Both the position numbers and the translations under genes were made by a program. A stretch of DNA of 57,464 nucleotides from Rhodobacteraceae bacterium CG17_big_fil_post_rev_8_21_14_2_50_63_15 (GTDB lineage: Bacteria; Pseudomonadota; Alphaproteobacteria; Rhodobacterales; Rhodobacteraceae): positions 247 through 57,710 of the forward strand of contig PFEY01000029.1 of assembly GCA_002783205.1 (NCBI GenBank), read 5' to 3'. Of the stretch, positions 25,262 to 33,831 are shown piece by piece. Within the stretch, counting starts at the first letter, position 1, and each line of letters starts with the position of its first letter. The notes under the pieces are model-generated. The model was not told the DNA's origin. It searched no databases and was given only the letters and a program-made list of their open reading frames with translations.

Positions 25262-26798
25262 GGCTGTGCAGGGCGGGATGCAAGAGAACGGTTGCACCCG
25301 ACTTGCGTTCAAAGGCCGATAGCGCAATCTGTGCGTCCTCGCTCAGAAGCCAGAGCGCGGTGTCAATCAGAATGAGCTGCGGTTTGCCAAGCAGGAGCCG
25401 CGCAAGGCTGAGCGCGCACCGCTCTGCAGAGGAAAGGTTGCGCCCGCCTTCCGAGATGATCCCATCCAGACCGCCAATACGATCAAGCAGCGGTGCAAGT
25501 CCGGCTTTCCCGCAGGCTCTGATGAGTCGGGCATCTTCCGGTGTTCGTGTCAAACCAAGTGCAAGATTGCGCCGCAGCGACCCCCTGAGCACAACCGGTG
25601 TCGCGCTCAGGCGTTGCACGCCCCGGCGCAGGCTGCCGCGGCTGAGATCGGTCAGGCAGAAGCCCGAGAGCATGATCCGCGCCGGGGCGACATTTTCCAG
25701 ACCACAAAGCGTTGAGAACACGTGATCTGCTGCTTCAGCTGAACATGGCAATGTCAGCCGCGTGCCCGCTGGAAGATCGAATGAAAGGGGTTTGCCCGTC
25801 CGGAGTGGCAGATCGCGGATCATGACAGAGACAGCGCCCTTTGGCAGTTTGACCATCTGCTCGTAGAGTGCGCGTTGCGGTCGGTTCAGCGCCGCTCTGC
25901 ACTTCTCGCGGGCTGTCAGATAGGCCGCGCGAATGTTCCAGACACTTGCCAGATCGCGCATCGGCGAGAGGACGAGGCCAAGCGCTGCCAAAGCCCCGGC
26001 AATAGATCCGGTGTCGGCTCCGGTGCTCGCGCCCGCCATCAAAATCGCCGCCGCCCCCAAACCCGCTGCCGCATCGGGCAGAGCCTTGAGCGATTCGGCA
26101 AAGGTGAGACGCGCAAGCCCGGCGCGGATCATCTGGTTGGTGCGTCTGCGCAGGTTGCGCAGCTCCGCCGGGCGTTGTCCGAGACGGTCGAGATCGGGTG
26201 CCAGCGGCATACGTTCTGCCATATCTGCGGCGATCCGGGCGCGGTGGGCGCGCAGGCGGAAATGGTATGGAGCAAGGCGTGGACCCGCCCAAGCCAGAAT
26301 CCCAACTGTGAGGCCGAGAATCGGCGCTGCCGCAAGGGCAAAGGCCGGGTCGAGCAACCAGAGCACAAGACAGGCCGAGGGGATCATCACCGCCCCGGCG
26401 ATCAGTCGCGGCAGGCCGAGCCCTGGCCAGTTACGAAAGGCGGTCATGTCGCCGACAAATCGCAGGCTCATGTATCCACTGCGCCGGTCAGCAACGGCGC
26501 TTGCCGGCATCCCTGCTGCATGTTCGAGCAAGGCGAGGCGAATTGCCAGAGCAAATCTCTGTCCCAACCGCTCACCTGCGCGTCGTGCCGCGACGCGTGT
26601 TCCTGCGATGATCAGTCCTGCGCCACTTAGCAGTGCAAGCAGACCGAGCGGCAATGCTTGGCCGGACTGCAGCGCCTCAAAGAGGCCACGCGTTGCAAAG
26701 GCAGTTGCCGCAGCCGCCATTCCTTGGGCCAGCGTCAACATCGAGACTTGCATCAGGCTCCAAATGCGGCCGGACTCGAGAAGGCGCGGGAACCGCAT
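25149..26798 (-). CDS. ABC exporter-like membrane protein with degenerate ATPase domain
   Basis: The 549-residue product has an exporter-type transmembrane domain (about 1-300, six helices) and a C-terminal domain that aligns in order with an ABC ATPase but lacks key residues. The Walker A loop is replaced by P-C-S-A-E-A-A-D-H-V, the signature L-S-G-G-E/Q reads L-S-S-A-E, and Walker B is L-I-L-I-D-T, with Thr in place of the catalytic Glu. A His after V-L-L (H-loop) remains. It should not hydrolyse ATP alone. About 37 C-terminal residues beyond the H-loop are encoded antisense to DUF2484 and are low-complexity, suggesting loss of the native end. ATG 26798 overlaps the upstream stop (TGATG). 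Confidence 0.75.
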   Translation of the reverse strand: MRFPRLLESGRIWSLMQVSMLTLAQGMAAAATAFATRGLFEALQSGQALPLGLLALLSGAGLIIAGTRVAARRAGERLGQRFALAIRLALLEHAAGMPASAVADRRSGYMSLRFVGDMTAFRNWPGLGLPRLIAGAVMIPSACLVLWLLDPAFALAAAPILGLTVGILAWAGPRLAPYHFRLRAHRARIAADMAERMPLAPDLDRLGQRPAELRNLRRRTNQMIRAGLARLTFAESLKALPDAAAGLGAAAILMAGASTGADTGSIAGALAALGLVLSPMRDLASVWNIRAAYLTAREKCRAALNRPQRALYEQMVKLPKGAVSVMIRDLPLRTGKPLSFDLPAGTRLTLPCSAEAADHVFSTLCGLENVAPARIMLSGFCLTDLSRGSLRRGVQRLSATPVVLRGSLRRNLALGLTRTPEDARLIRACGKAGLAPLLDRIGGLDGIISEGGRNLSSAERCALSLARLLLGKPQLILIDTALWLLSEDAQIALSAFERKSGATVLLHPALHSLSPADASAIARDKSPASEAHSSPPPERATRSRAHSAK

Positions 26799-27844
26799 CA
26801 CGCGGCACGCTCAAGCCTGGCACGGGCGCGCAGGGCAAAGCCTGCTGCCTCCGCCGGATCTGCAAGGTCAGATTTGCGCAGCACTGGCACTCCGGTTGCT
26901 GCCGAGGCCTCGGCACTGGCCATCGGCGAGCAACTGACAAGACCGGTCAGCGCATTTGGCCGCAGCCTGAATTGTGCCAGATGCGCCACGCCACCTGCTG
27001 CCGCCACGGCATCTCCACAGGCAAAGATCAGGCCGGATATCAGATGCCCGAACCACGGATCGGCGACGAGCGCTGCGGTTTCCCGCTGGAATATGCCATC
27101 AGCCACTTCCATGACCGCAATATCGCATGTCGCCTCGTCTGCCGCGTCGAGCAGCGTGGCGATCCCGGCCTTGATCCGGCTGAGGGGTTGCAGATAGGTG
27201 CTGACCATCCCGGCATCGGTGAAATCTCCCACAAAGTGCGCGCCGCTGTCGCTATACTCATTGTAGTCGCCAAATGCCCCCGTGCCCGTCGCCTTGAGTG
27301 CGGCAACGCGGTAGCCCGCACGGCGAAGGCCGAGAACCAGCTGAGCGGTTGCGAGTGTCTTGCCAGAGTTCATTGAGGTCCCAACCACAGCGATGACCGG
27401 CGGACGGGAGCGGCTCGGTCGTGGTCTCAGCGCGAAATCGGCAAGGTTTATGGTGCGGCCGGCCTTGTCGAGCAGGCGCGCTGCTGGCATCAGCCGGGTC
27501 GCGGGCTTGATGCGCTCGTTGCGGGCCACCATCCGCCCGATACAGCCGCCGCCCGCCAAGAGATCGGCCCCTTCGGCGCTGATCTCGGCCAGACCTTCGA
27601 ACTGATCAGGGGCATAGCGTGCGCCACAGGCCAGCACCACGGCGTCGCCGGGAAAAATCAGCGAGGGTCGTCCACAGGGGAGTTGCACGCGCAGGTGCTG
27701 GCCAAGTTTCTCGACATGGGCAAGGATCAGGTCGCCAGAGCGGGCCGCAGAAAAATCGCGATCGCTGCCCGCGATCCGTGACCGCTCCACCCGTCGTGTG
27801 GTGAACGTCCACTTGGCGTGGTCGAGTGTGTGTGCAAGTTTCAT
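26798..27844 (-). CDS. DUF1611-like P-loop protein
   Basis: The 348-residue protein has a beta-rich N-terminal half (R-S-G-D-L-I-L-A-H-V, P-G-D-A-V-V) and a P-loop domain beginning A-V-V-G-T-S-M-N-S-G-K-T (155-163). It continues with L-K-A-T-G-T-G, D-F-T-D-A-G-M and V-M-E-V-A-D-G-I. The layout resembles the DUF1611 family, related to CobQ/BioD-like P-loop enzymes, but substrate and reaction are unknown. AGGAG lies about 8 bases before the ATG. It is the middle gene of a hydrolase, P-loop, ABC operon. Confidence 0.6.
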   Translation of the reverse strand: MKLAHTLDHAKWTFTTRRVERSRIAGSDRDFSAARSGDLILAHVEKLGQHLRVQLPCGRPSLIFPGDAVVLACGARYAPDQFEGLAEISAEGADLLAGGGCIGRMVARNERIKPATRLMPAARLLDKAGRTINLADFALRPRPSRSRPPVIAVVGTSMNSGKTLATAQLVLGLRRAGYRVAALKATGTGAFGDYNEYSDSGAHFVGDFTDAGMVSTYLQPLSRIKAGIATLLDAADEATCDIAVMEVADGIFQRETAALVADPWFGHLISGLIFACGDAVAAAGGVAHLAQFRLRPNALTGLVSCSPMASAEASAATGVPVLRKSDLADPAEAAGFALRARARLERAA

Positions 27845-27868
27845 GGGAGGTCTCCTGAGAGGTTGGGG

Positions 27869-28702
27869 TCAGAGGAACATTTTGTCGGGGCTCGAGTCCA
27901 TGACGAGGGTAGCAAGATCGTATCTGGTGATCGCCTCGACGACGTCATGCACGCAGCCCGGCAATTCGATCAGTTTGGCGCAGGGCGCAATGCCTGCTGC
28001 GCAGGCGGCGGTCTTGAATGCGCTAAGGTAGCAGTGGGCGCGTGCCAAGCGGGTCAATCCCTGTCCAGCATCGAGCATGGGCACCTGGCGCAGGGAGTCA
28101 TCGCGCTCAGTGTCATGTGTGCCTATATAAAGAGTGAGTGGTAGCCGAAGAAAGGTCTCCAGTCCGATCGCATGGCGGTTTACCCACTTGAGGTCTTGTA
28201 CGCCCTTGCCCGCAGCCAGACCATAGGGATAGGGCATGGATCGATCTGGCAGGCAATACCACCCCGCTGCGGCCAAGTGGAGGGCCGACACGCGATGTGG
28301 ATAAAGCATCGCAGCGCGGTGCGCGAGCTGTGCCCCCCCCGAATGACCAAAGATATCCACTGGCCCGGCCAGGTCCGGGTCTCGGGTCGCGAGGTAGTTG
28401 AGCAATTCGAGAAGCGCCTGATCGGGCCGGGCGGTCTTGGTCGGGCGTTGAAAGACGGGCCAGTCCTGCTTGTTGAAATGAGGCACGATCACGCAGCGTC
28501 CGGTGCGTTGCGCCTGAGAGGCAAAATACCGCGCCAGCGTGTCGGCATTGCGTGAAATGCCGTGCAAGACCAAGAGTGGCGGCGACTCGACGCGCCAGTC
28601 AGGGTAAAGGATCTCCGCACTAAGCCGTCCAGCGGCACAGCAGACGGTGATCCGTTCCGTACGCACGTGATCGTTGTCTGGCAGTATGGACGCGTCTTTC
28701 AT
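27869..28702 (-). CDS. Alpha/beta-hydrolase fold protein
   Basis: The 277-residue protein has L-L-V-L-H-G-I-S-R-N-A-D (oxyanion-hole region, about 43-54), the nucleophile elbow G-H-S-G-G (119-123, Ser121), a Y-I-G-T-H-D-T-E-R-D acid region and a late G-C-V-H-D-V His, giving a plausible Ser-Asp-His triad. There is no signal peptide, so it is probably cytoplasmic. The substrate (ester or peptide) is unknown. It heads the operon with the DUF1611-like and ABC-like genes, 24 bases before the former. Confidence 0.8.
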   Translation of the reverse strand: MKDASILPDNDHVRTERITVCCAAGRLSAEILYPDWRVESPPLLVLHGISRNADTLARYFASQAQRTGRCVIVPHFNKQDWPVFQRPTKTARPDQALLELLNYLATRDPDLAGPVDIFGHSGGAQLAHRAAMLYPHRVSALHLAAAGWYCLPDRSMPYPYGLAAGKGVQDLKWVNRHAIGLETFLRLPLTLYIGTHDTERDDSLRQVPMLDAGQGLTRLARAHCYLSAFKTAACAAGIAPCAKLIELPGCVHDVVEAITRYDLATLVMDSSPDKMFL

Positions 28703-28819
28703 TGGGTCTCTCCCTGAGATGGCATTCAGTAAAGAGGCAACGAGAGAGCGACGGACATATTCCCGGCTCGAGGTGAAAAACTGGCCTTCCCCCGACGGAT
28801 GCGCGGAAAGGCGCCGAAT

Positions 28820-30274
28820 TCAGTAGGTTGCGGAACCCTGACTTGGGGGTGTGCCGGGGCAGGCTTCTCCAAGGTTGAGAATGCCATAGCCAAAGATTTC
28901 ATCACGCCCCTTCGAGCCCAGATCGCGGGCTGTCTCTGCCATCGCGGCGCGGATCTCGGAAGGGGTCATCTCGGGATGGGTTTGTCGCCAGAGGGCGGCA
29001 GCGGCGGTGACAAAGGGGGCAGCAAAGGAGGTGCCGGTCTTCCATCGAGCGCCCTTGACCGAAGCGGCGGTCCATACCTCGACACCTTGCGCGGCCAGTT
29101 CCACATATTGTCCGCGTCCGGCCCGCCGATAGGGTTTGCCGGTGCGGTCGACCGCTGTCACCGCGATCACGCTGTCATAAGCCGCGGGATAGGCCGGCGG
29201 GGCGTTCGGACCGCCATTGCCTGCCGCCGCAACGACGATGATACCGCGTTGCGCATCGAGTTCGGCCAGTGTGCGCTCCAACACGTCATTGGGTGGCCCG
29301 GCGAGGCTGAGATTGATAACCTGCGCCCCGCCTCGCGAAAGCTCGTCGAGGGCGCGCACCAGCGTGAACGCGTCAGCGCGTTCATCGCCAGCCGACTTGT
29401 GAAAGGCATCCACAGCGAGCAGCGGCAGACCGGGTAGCAGCCCAGGAGACCGCGAATCCGGGTTGCCAACAAGAAGAGCGGCAACGGCGGTGCCGTGAAG
29501 CGAATCCGAGGCAATGTAATCTTCCGGAGCAACACGGGTCACTTTGATGTCTGCCCCGGCGAGCGCCTCGTGGTCTGGATTGAGCCCGGTGTCAATCATG
29601 CCAAGCGTGACCGGCGCTCCACATCCCATGGGTCCGATGTCCTGCGGCCAGCCGATCATGGAAAGGCCCGCACATTGCTGACCTTCGCAGGACCGCGGCA
29701 TCGTTGGGGCAGGGTCGATCTGATCCGCGCTCGTGCGATAATAGTGATTGAGATCTGCAACCTCGCCCGTCGACAACGCCTGCACCGCGATGCGGGCATC
29801 CTCGAGTGTCGTGCCCTTGGGCACGAAAAAACGCTGTGCAGTCGTGGCGAGGCTGCGCAGATCGACCGATTCGATCAGGGTGTAACCCTGAGCTATCAGC
29901 GCGGCAGTGTCCTCTGCGCTAAGGTCTCGAGTGATGATTTCGCTGGAAACAGCGAGAGGGCGCTGGATTGGCGCGGGCGCTGTCGCGACGCGCCGCGGCG
30001 CAGGTTGAGTGCGAAACAGACCGCGAAGGACTCCGCGAATCTCGTTCAGACTGCGACCTTCCCTGTTGCCGCTCTGTGCTCCGGTGTCACGTCCATCAGA
30101 GGGGCTGCTGCTATCGCTATCGCTATCGCCATCATCTCCATTGTCTCCATCATCACCACTATCCCCTTCATCGGCCCAGGCCATCCCCATGCGCAAGCCA
30201 GAGTCAGCGCCGATCTTCAGCAGCGGCAAGGCTGTGATGAGGATCAGTAGAAGGGCTGAGATTACAAGGCGCAA
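28820..30274 (-). CDS. Secreted S8 (subtilisin-like) serine peptidase
   Basis: The 484-residue protein starts from TTG 30274 (AGGAG 9 bases upstream). That start is needed to include the signal sequence MRLVISALLLILITALPLL. An acidic Asp/Gly/Ser repeat (about 36-60) and a prodomain-like region follow, then a full S8 domain: Asp228 (M-I-D-T-G), His260 (H-G-T-A-V-A), oxyanion Asn353 and Ser416 (G-T-S-F-A-A-P). Four Cys in C-E-G-Q-Q-C and C-G regions suggest disulfides outside the cytoplasm. It is divergent from an ECF sigma/anti-sigma pair, about 106 bases away, which may control it or be cleaved by it (inference). Confidence 0.88.
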   Translation of the reverse strand: MRLVISALLLILITALPLLKIGADSGLRMGMAWADEGDSGDDGDNGDDGDSDSDSSSPSDGRDTGAQSGNREGRSLNEIRGVLRGLFRTQPAPRRVATAPAPIQRPLAVSSEIITRDLSAEDTAALIAQGYTLIESVDLRSLATTAQRFFVPKGTTLEDARIAVQALSTGEVADLNHYYRTSADQIDPAPTMPRSCEGQQCAGLSMIGWPQDIGPMGCGAPVTLGMIDTGLNPDHEALAGADIKVTRVAPEDYIASDSLHGTAVAALLVGNPDSRSPGLLPGLPLLAVDAFHKSAGDERADAFTLVRALDELSRGGAQVINLSLAGPPNDVLERTLAELDAQRGIIVVAAAGNGGPNAPPAYPAAYDSVIAVTAVDRTGKPYRRAGRGQYVELAAQGVEVWTAASVKGARWKTGTSFAAPFVTAAAALWRQTHPEMTPSEIRAAMAETARDLGSKGRDEIFGYGILNLGEACPGTPPSQGSATY

Positions 30275-30380
30275 AAGATTTTTCTCCTCTTGTCCCTATT
30301 GCAAGACATACCATTTAGCCGATAACGGACAAGTCGGTGTTGTATTCCGGCCCGCAACACGAAATCTCGGAGGCCGGGCA
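30275..30380. promoter_or_regulatory. Divergent promoter region between S8 peptidase and sigma factor genes
   Basis: The 106-base region carries the ribosome sites of both genes (reverse-strand GAGGAG for the peptidase, GGAGG at 30369-30373 for the sigma gene) and presumably both promoters. I see no clear sigma-70 or general-stress GGAAC/GTT promoter pair. An autoregulated ECF promoter would be expected here. Confidence 0.35.
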
Positions 30381-30890
30381 TTGGTTCAGGATAGCTTTAC
30401 AGAAGATGTGGTGGCTCTGCTACCCAATCTCAAACGATTTGCCCTGTCGCTCTGCCGGCGAGGCGATATTGCGGATGATCTTGTGCAGATAACCGCCGAA
30501 CGTGCCTTTCGGGCACGAGACCGCTTTGATCCTGCAACGCGCCTTGAGGCTTGGCTCTTTCGTATTCTGCGCAATGCCTGGATCGACATGATCCGACGCG
30601 ACAAGACACGCGGAGAGCTGGTGGATATCCACGAAAGTCCGCAACCCGATCCGGTGGACAGCGCCGCGCAGGCTGATGATCGTCTCATGGTGCAGGTGGT
30701 GCAGGCCGCGATGACGCGACTACCGGAAGATCAGCGCATCGTGCTGCATCTCGTCTGTGTCGAGGGTCTCAGCTATGCCGAGACTGCCGCGACGCTCGAC
30801 ATCCCGCCTGGCACCGTGATGAGCCGCCTTAGCCGGGCCAGAGCCGCCCTTGTAAAGGTCATGGGAATAAAGGGCCCGATCAGCCGTTGA
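30381..30890 (+). CDS. ECF-type RNA polymerase sigma factor
   Basis: The 169-residue protein has sigma region 2 (A-D-D-L-V-Q-I-T-A-E-R-A-F, A-W-L-F-R-I-L-R-N-A-W-I-D) and region 4 (L-P-E-D-Q-R-I-V-L-H-L-V-C-V-E-G-L-S-Y-A-E-T-A) with the closing G-T-V-M-S-R-L-S-R-A-R. TTG 30381 is chosen because GGAGG (30369-30373) is 7 bases upstream and homology begins right after; no closer ATG exists. It is followed after 24 bases by a membrane anti-sigma gene, and divergent to the S8 peptidase. Confidence 0.85.
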   Translation: MVQDSFTEDVVALLPNLKRFALSLCRRGDIADDLVQITAERAFRARDRFDPATRLEAWLFRILRNAWIDMIRRDKTRGELVDIHESPQPDPVDSAAQADDRLMVQVVQAAMTRLPEDQRIVLHLVCVEGLSYAETAATLDIPPGTVMSRLSRARAALVKVMGIKGPISR

Positions 30891-30914
30891 TCCATGGTCA
30901 GGGGAAGGACACAC

Positions 30915-31646
30915 ATGATGCAGACAGATGATGAAGCACTGATGGCACTTGCAGATGGTGAAATCACCGGACCGCAAGCGGATCTCTTGCACGCAAGGAT
31001 CGCGGCGGATGCCGCGACTGAAGCGCGCTATAGGATGTTTGTCGAAACTGCGCGTCTGGCGCGTCAGATCGCGTTGAATGACCCCGAGGCCGCAGTTTCT
31101 CAAGATCTTGTTGCACGAGTCCGCGCCATGGGCGAGGCAAGCGTCCGGCCGAACTCTGAAACCAGAGGGGTGCCCAATGTGGTTCAGCTCAGGCCGTCAT
31201 ATTCTGCGACTTGGCAACCGATGGCTCTGGCCGCAAGTCTGGCTCTGGTCGTGGGGGTCGGGGCGGGCCTGTTCATGGGCAACTCTCCCAGCGGGCAGGA
31301 GAATCCGGTGCTGAGCGCCGCGGTGATCGAGCAGTTGGAGATCATTCCCTCCGGGCGTGAAGTTGCACTGGCGGATGGGCGCGGCCTCACGGTTGTGTCT
31401 TCCTTTGAAGATGCCGCAGGGCGCTTTTGCCGTGAATATGAAACTGTGTCGCCGGAGGCAGGAGGATACGTCGCCGTTGCCTGTCGCGGATCCTCGGCTT
31501 GGGATTTGCGGTTTGCGATGGCTACAGGGGAAGAATCGCAGGACTATTCCCCCGCGTCGTCGCTTGACGCCCTTGATGCCTTTTTCGTCGCGGCCGGTGC
31601 TGGCGAGCCGATGTCGCTTGAGGCAGAAGTCGCATATTTGCGGTAG
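30915..31646 (+). CDS. Transmembrane anti-sigma factor
   Basis: The 243-residue protein has an N-terminal cytoplasmic domain (D-D-E-A-L-M-A-L-A-D-G-E, typical of anti-sigma/zinc-finger-like starts but without the HxxxCxxC zinc motif), one transmembrane helix (about 103-122) and a periplasmic C-terminal domain with one pair of Cys. It presumably holds the upstream sigma factor at the membrane. ATG 30915 has AAGGA about 6-7 bases upstream. A GTG 21 bases earlier is possible but less likely. Confidence 0.75.
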   Translation: MMQTDDEALMALADGEITGPQADLLHARIAADAATEARYRMFVETARLARQIALNDPEAAVSQDLVARVRAMGEASVRPNSETRGVPNVVQLRPSYSATWQPMALAASLALVVGVGAGLFMGNSPSGQENPVLSAAVIEQLEIIPSGREVALADGRGLTVVSSFEDAAGRFCREYETVSPEAGGYVAVACRGSSAWDLRFAMATGEESQDYSPASSLDALDAFFVAAGAGEPMSLEAEVAYLR

Positions 31647-31783
31647 TCTCGCCGAAGCAGTCCTATGCGATTTCTACCGGTTGTCATGCGCATGACATCA
31701 AACTGCGGTGTAACAGGGGGAACAATGACGGATTGACACAGGTGCCTTACATCGGTGTCTGTCCTACCGATAGAGTAGCGTCG

Positions 31784-33172
31784 GTGAAAATAGAGAACCA
31801 CATTTTTGACGACCTGAAACTGGGTGATAGCGCGGCTCTGCGGAGGCTCTGCACGCAGGACGATCTGATTGTGTTTGCGAATGTCTCGGGCAATCACAAT
31901 CCAATGCATTTCCACGACGCAGATGGCGATGGTAATGGCGTCCCCGAAGCCGTGGCACCGGGGATGTTCGTGGGCGCGCTCGTCTCGGCGGTGCTGGGCA
32001 ATCTGCTGCCGGGGGCGGGTACGCTCTTTAGGGCGCAGAGTTTCGTGTTTCACACCCGCGCCCATGCCGGCGACGAATTGGAAAGCCGGGTGACGGTGAC
32101 TGACAAGAACGAAGGCGACAGTACGGTAACGCTCGCGACGGAAGTGCGGCGTGTCCGCGATAATGCCCTTGTCTTGTCGGGCATGGCCGAAGTAGCGGCA
32201 CCACGTCGCAAGCTCAGCTATTCGAGCCATGATCTTCCCGGCCTTATCGTGCAGCGCCACCGTCATTTCGAGAAACTGCTGAGGCGCGCCGAGCCGCTGG
32301 ATCCTCTGGTAACCGCAGTCATATGTCCCGATGAGACGAATTCCCTCGGGGGGGCCCTGCGCGCGCATCGACATACGCTGATCGAGCCTGTGCTGATTGG
32401 TGATCCTGTTCGAATTGCAGAAGCCGCCGCCGAGTTGGGAGAAAGCCTTGAAGGTCTTGAGATCATTGGCGAGCCGGATCCCGAGACCGCTGCGCGACGA
32501 GCCGTTGCACTCGTGAATGAGGGGCGCGCAGGTGCGTTGATGAAGGGGCATCTGCATACCGATCAATTGCTCCGGGCCGTGCTGGACAAGGGGGCCGGCC
32601 TACGCGCCGGACGGCGGCTCACGCATGTCTTTGTGATGGATGTTCCTGGGTTTGCGCACTTGCTCCTGGTCACTGACGCGGCGATCAACATTGCGCCGGA
32701 TCTTCGCACCAAGATCGATATCGTGCAGAACGCAATTGATCTGGCGATCAGCCTTGGTGTCGAGATGCCCAAAGTGGCTGTGCTTTCGGCCGTCGAGACG
32801 GTCAATCCCGACATTCCGTCATCGCTCGATGCCGCCCTCTTGTCAAAGATGGCCGAGCGCGGGCAGATCACGGGCGGGATGGTCGACGGACCTCTGGCGA
32901 TGGACAACGCGGTTGACGTTTTTGCGGCGCGTCTAAAGGGGATCACCTCGCCGGTGGCGGGGCGGGCGGAGGTGCTGGTGGTGCCAAATCTGGACGCTGG
33001 CAACATGCTGGCCAAACAACTGACCTATCTTGCCCATGCCGAGGCGGCGGGGTTGGTGATTGGCGCGCAGGTTCCGATCATCCTCAACAGTCGTGCCGAC
33101 AATGACATGGCGCGGCTTGCGTCCTGCGCCGTCGCGACATTGCATCATCACTGGCAGAAGGGCACCGCTTGA
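31784..33172 (+). CDS. MaoC-like hydratase fused to phosphate acetyl/butyryltransferase
   Basis: The 462-residue protein has an N-terminal MaoC hot-dog domain (residues about 1-140, with S-G-N-H-N-P-M-H and A-P-G-M-F-V-G-A) and a C-terminal phosphotransacylase domain (about 150-460, with P-D-I-P-S-S-L-D-A-A and P-N-L-D-A-G-N-M). This fusion is known as bifunctional enoyl-CoA hydratase/phosphate acetyltransferase and suggests acyl-CoA to acyl-phosphate conversion. A kinase partner is not adjacent. GTG 31784 is chosen to match usual N-termini; an in-frame TTG at 31733 would add 17 residues. Confidence 0.82.
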   Translation: MKIENHIFDDLKLGDSAALRRLCTQDDLIVFANVSGNHNPMHFHDADGDGNGVPEAVAPGMFVGALVSAVLGNLLPGAGTLFRAQSFVFHTRAHAGDELESRVTVTDKNEGDSTVTLATEVRRVRDNALVLSGMAEVAAPRRKLSYSSHDLPGLIVQRHRHFEKLLRRAEPLDPLVTAVICPDETNSLGGALRAHRHTLIEPVLIGDPVRIAEAAAELGESLEGLEIIGEPDPETAARRAVALVNEGRAGALMKGHLHTDQLLRAVLDKGAGLRAGRRLTHVFVMDVPGFAHLLLVTDAAINIAPDLRTKIDIVQNAIDLAISLGVEMPKVAVLSAVETVNPDIPSSLDAALLSKMAERGQITGGMVDGPLAMDNAVDVFAARLKGITSPVAGRAEVLVVPNLDAGNMLAKQLTYLAHAEAAGLVIGAQVPIILNSRADNDMARLASCAVATLHHHWQKGTA

Positions 33173-33348
33173 AGCGACATCTCTGTGACACGAACGCGTG
33201 GATCCGTGGCTTTTCGTGCCCATGGCATGGTCTATCTAGCGGTTGTATTTCCCCCCTACCCAAAACCTTGAGGCTACCCTATAGTAAATGGGGGTGCTTG
33301 GGCAGAAGACCCATGATCCGATAGCAGAGAAGAAAAGGGGACCGGCAG

Positions 33349-33831
33349 ATGCGCTGTCCGTTTTGCGGAAATATTGATACGCAAGTCAAGGATTCACGCC
33401 CCGCAGAAGAACACGTCTCTATCCGGCGCAGACGGTTTTGCCCAGCCTGCGGGGGACGCTTCACCACTTATGAACGTGTGCAGTTGCGCGATCTGGTGGT
33501 GGTGAAGTCGAACGGCAGGCGTGAGGATTTCGATCGCGACAAACTCGAACGATCGGTTCGCATCGCGTTGCAGAAACGACCCATAGATCCAGAGCGTATC
33601 GAGCAGATGATCAGTGGCATCGTGCGGCGGCTGGAAAGCATGGGAGAGACCGACATCTCCTCCAAGATCGTCGGAGAGATCGTGATGGAAAGTCTTGCCC
33701 GGATCGATACCGTGGCCTACGTGCGCTTTGCCAGCGTCTACAAGAATTTTCAGGAGGCGGACGATTTCGACCGCTTCGTCAGCGAATTGCGGCCGGATGA
33801 CACGGTCGCCAATCCAAAACCGGACGCGTGA
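33349..33831 (+). CDS. nrdR: Transcriptional repressor NrdR
   Basis: The 160-residue protein has the zinc ribbon C-P-F-C (3-6) and C-P-A-C (31-34), with R-R-R-R-F between, followed by an ATP-cone (about 49-139). NrdR represses ribonucleotide reductase genes in response to dATP/ATP. Its stop overlaps the ribD GTG (GTGA). Location before ribD is common in alphaproteobacteria. Confidence 0.96.
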   Translation: MRCPFCGNIDTQVKDSRPAEEHVSIRRRRFCPACGGRFTTYERVQLRDLVVVKSNGRREDFDRDKLERSVRIALQKRPIDPERIEQMISGIVRRLESMGETDISSKIVGEIVMESLARIDTVAYVRFASVYKNFQEADDFDRFVSELRPDDTVANPKPDA

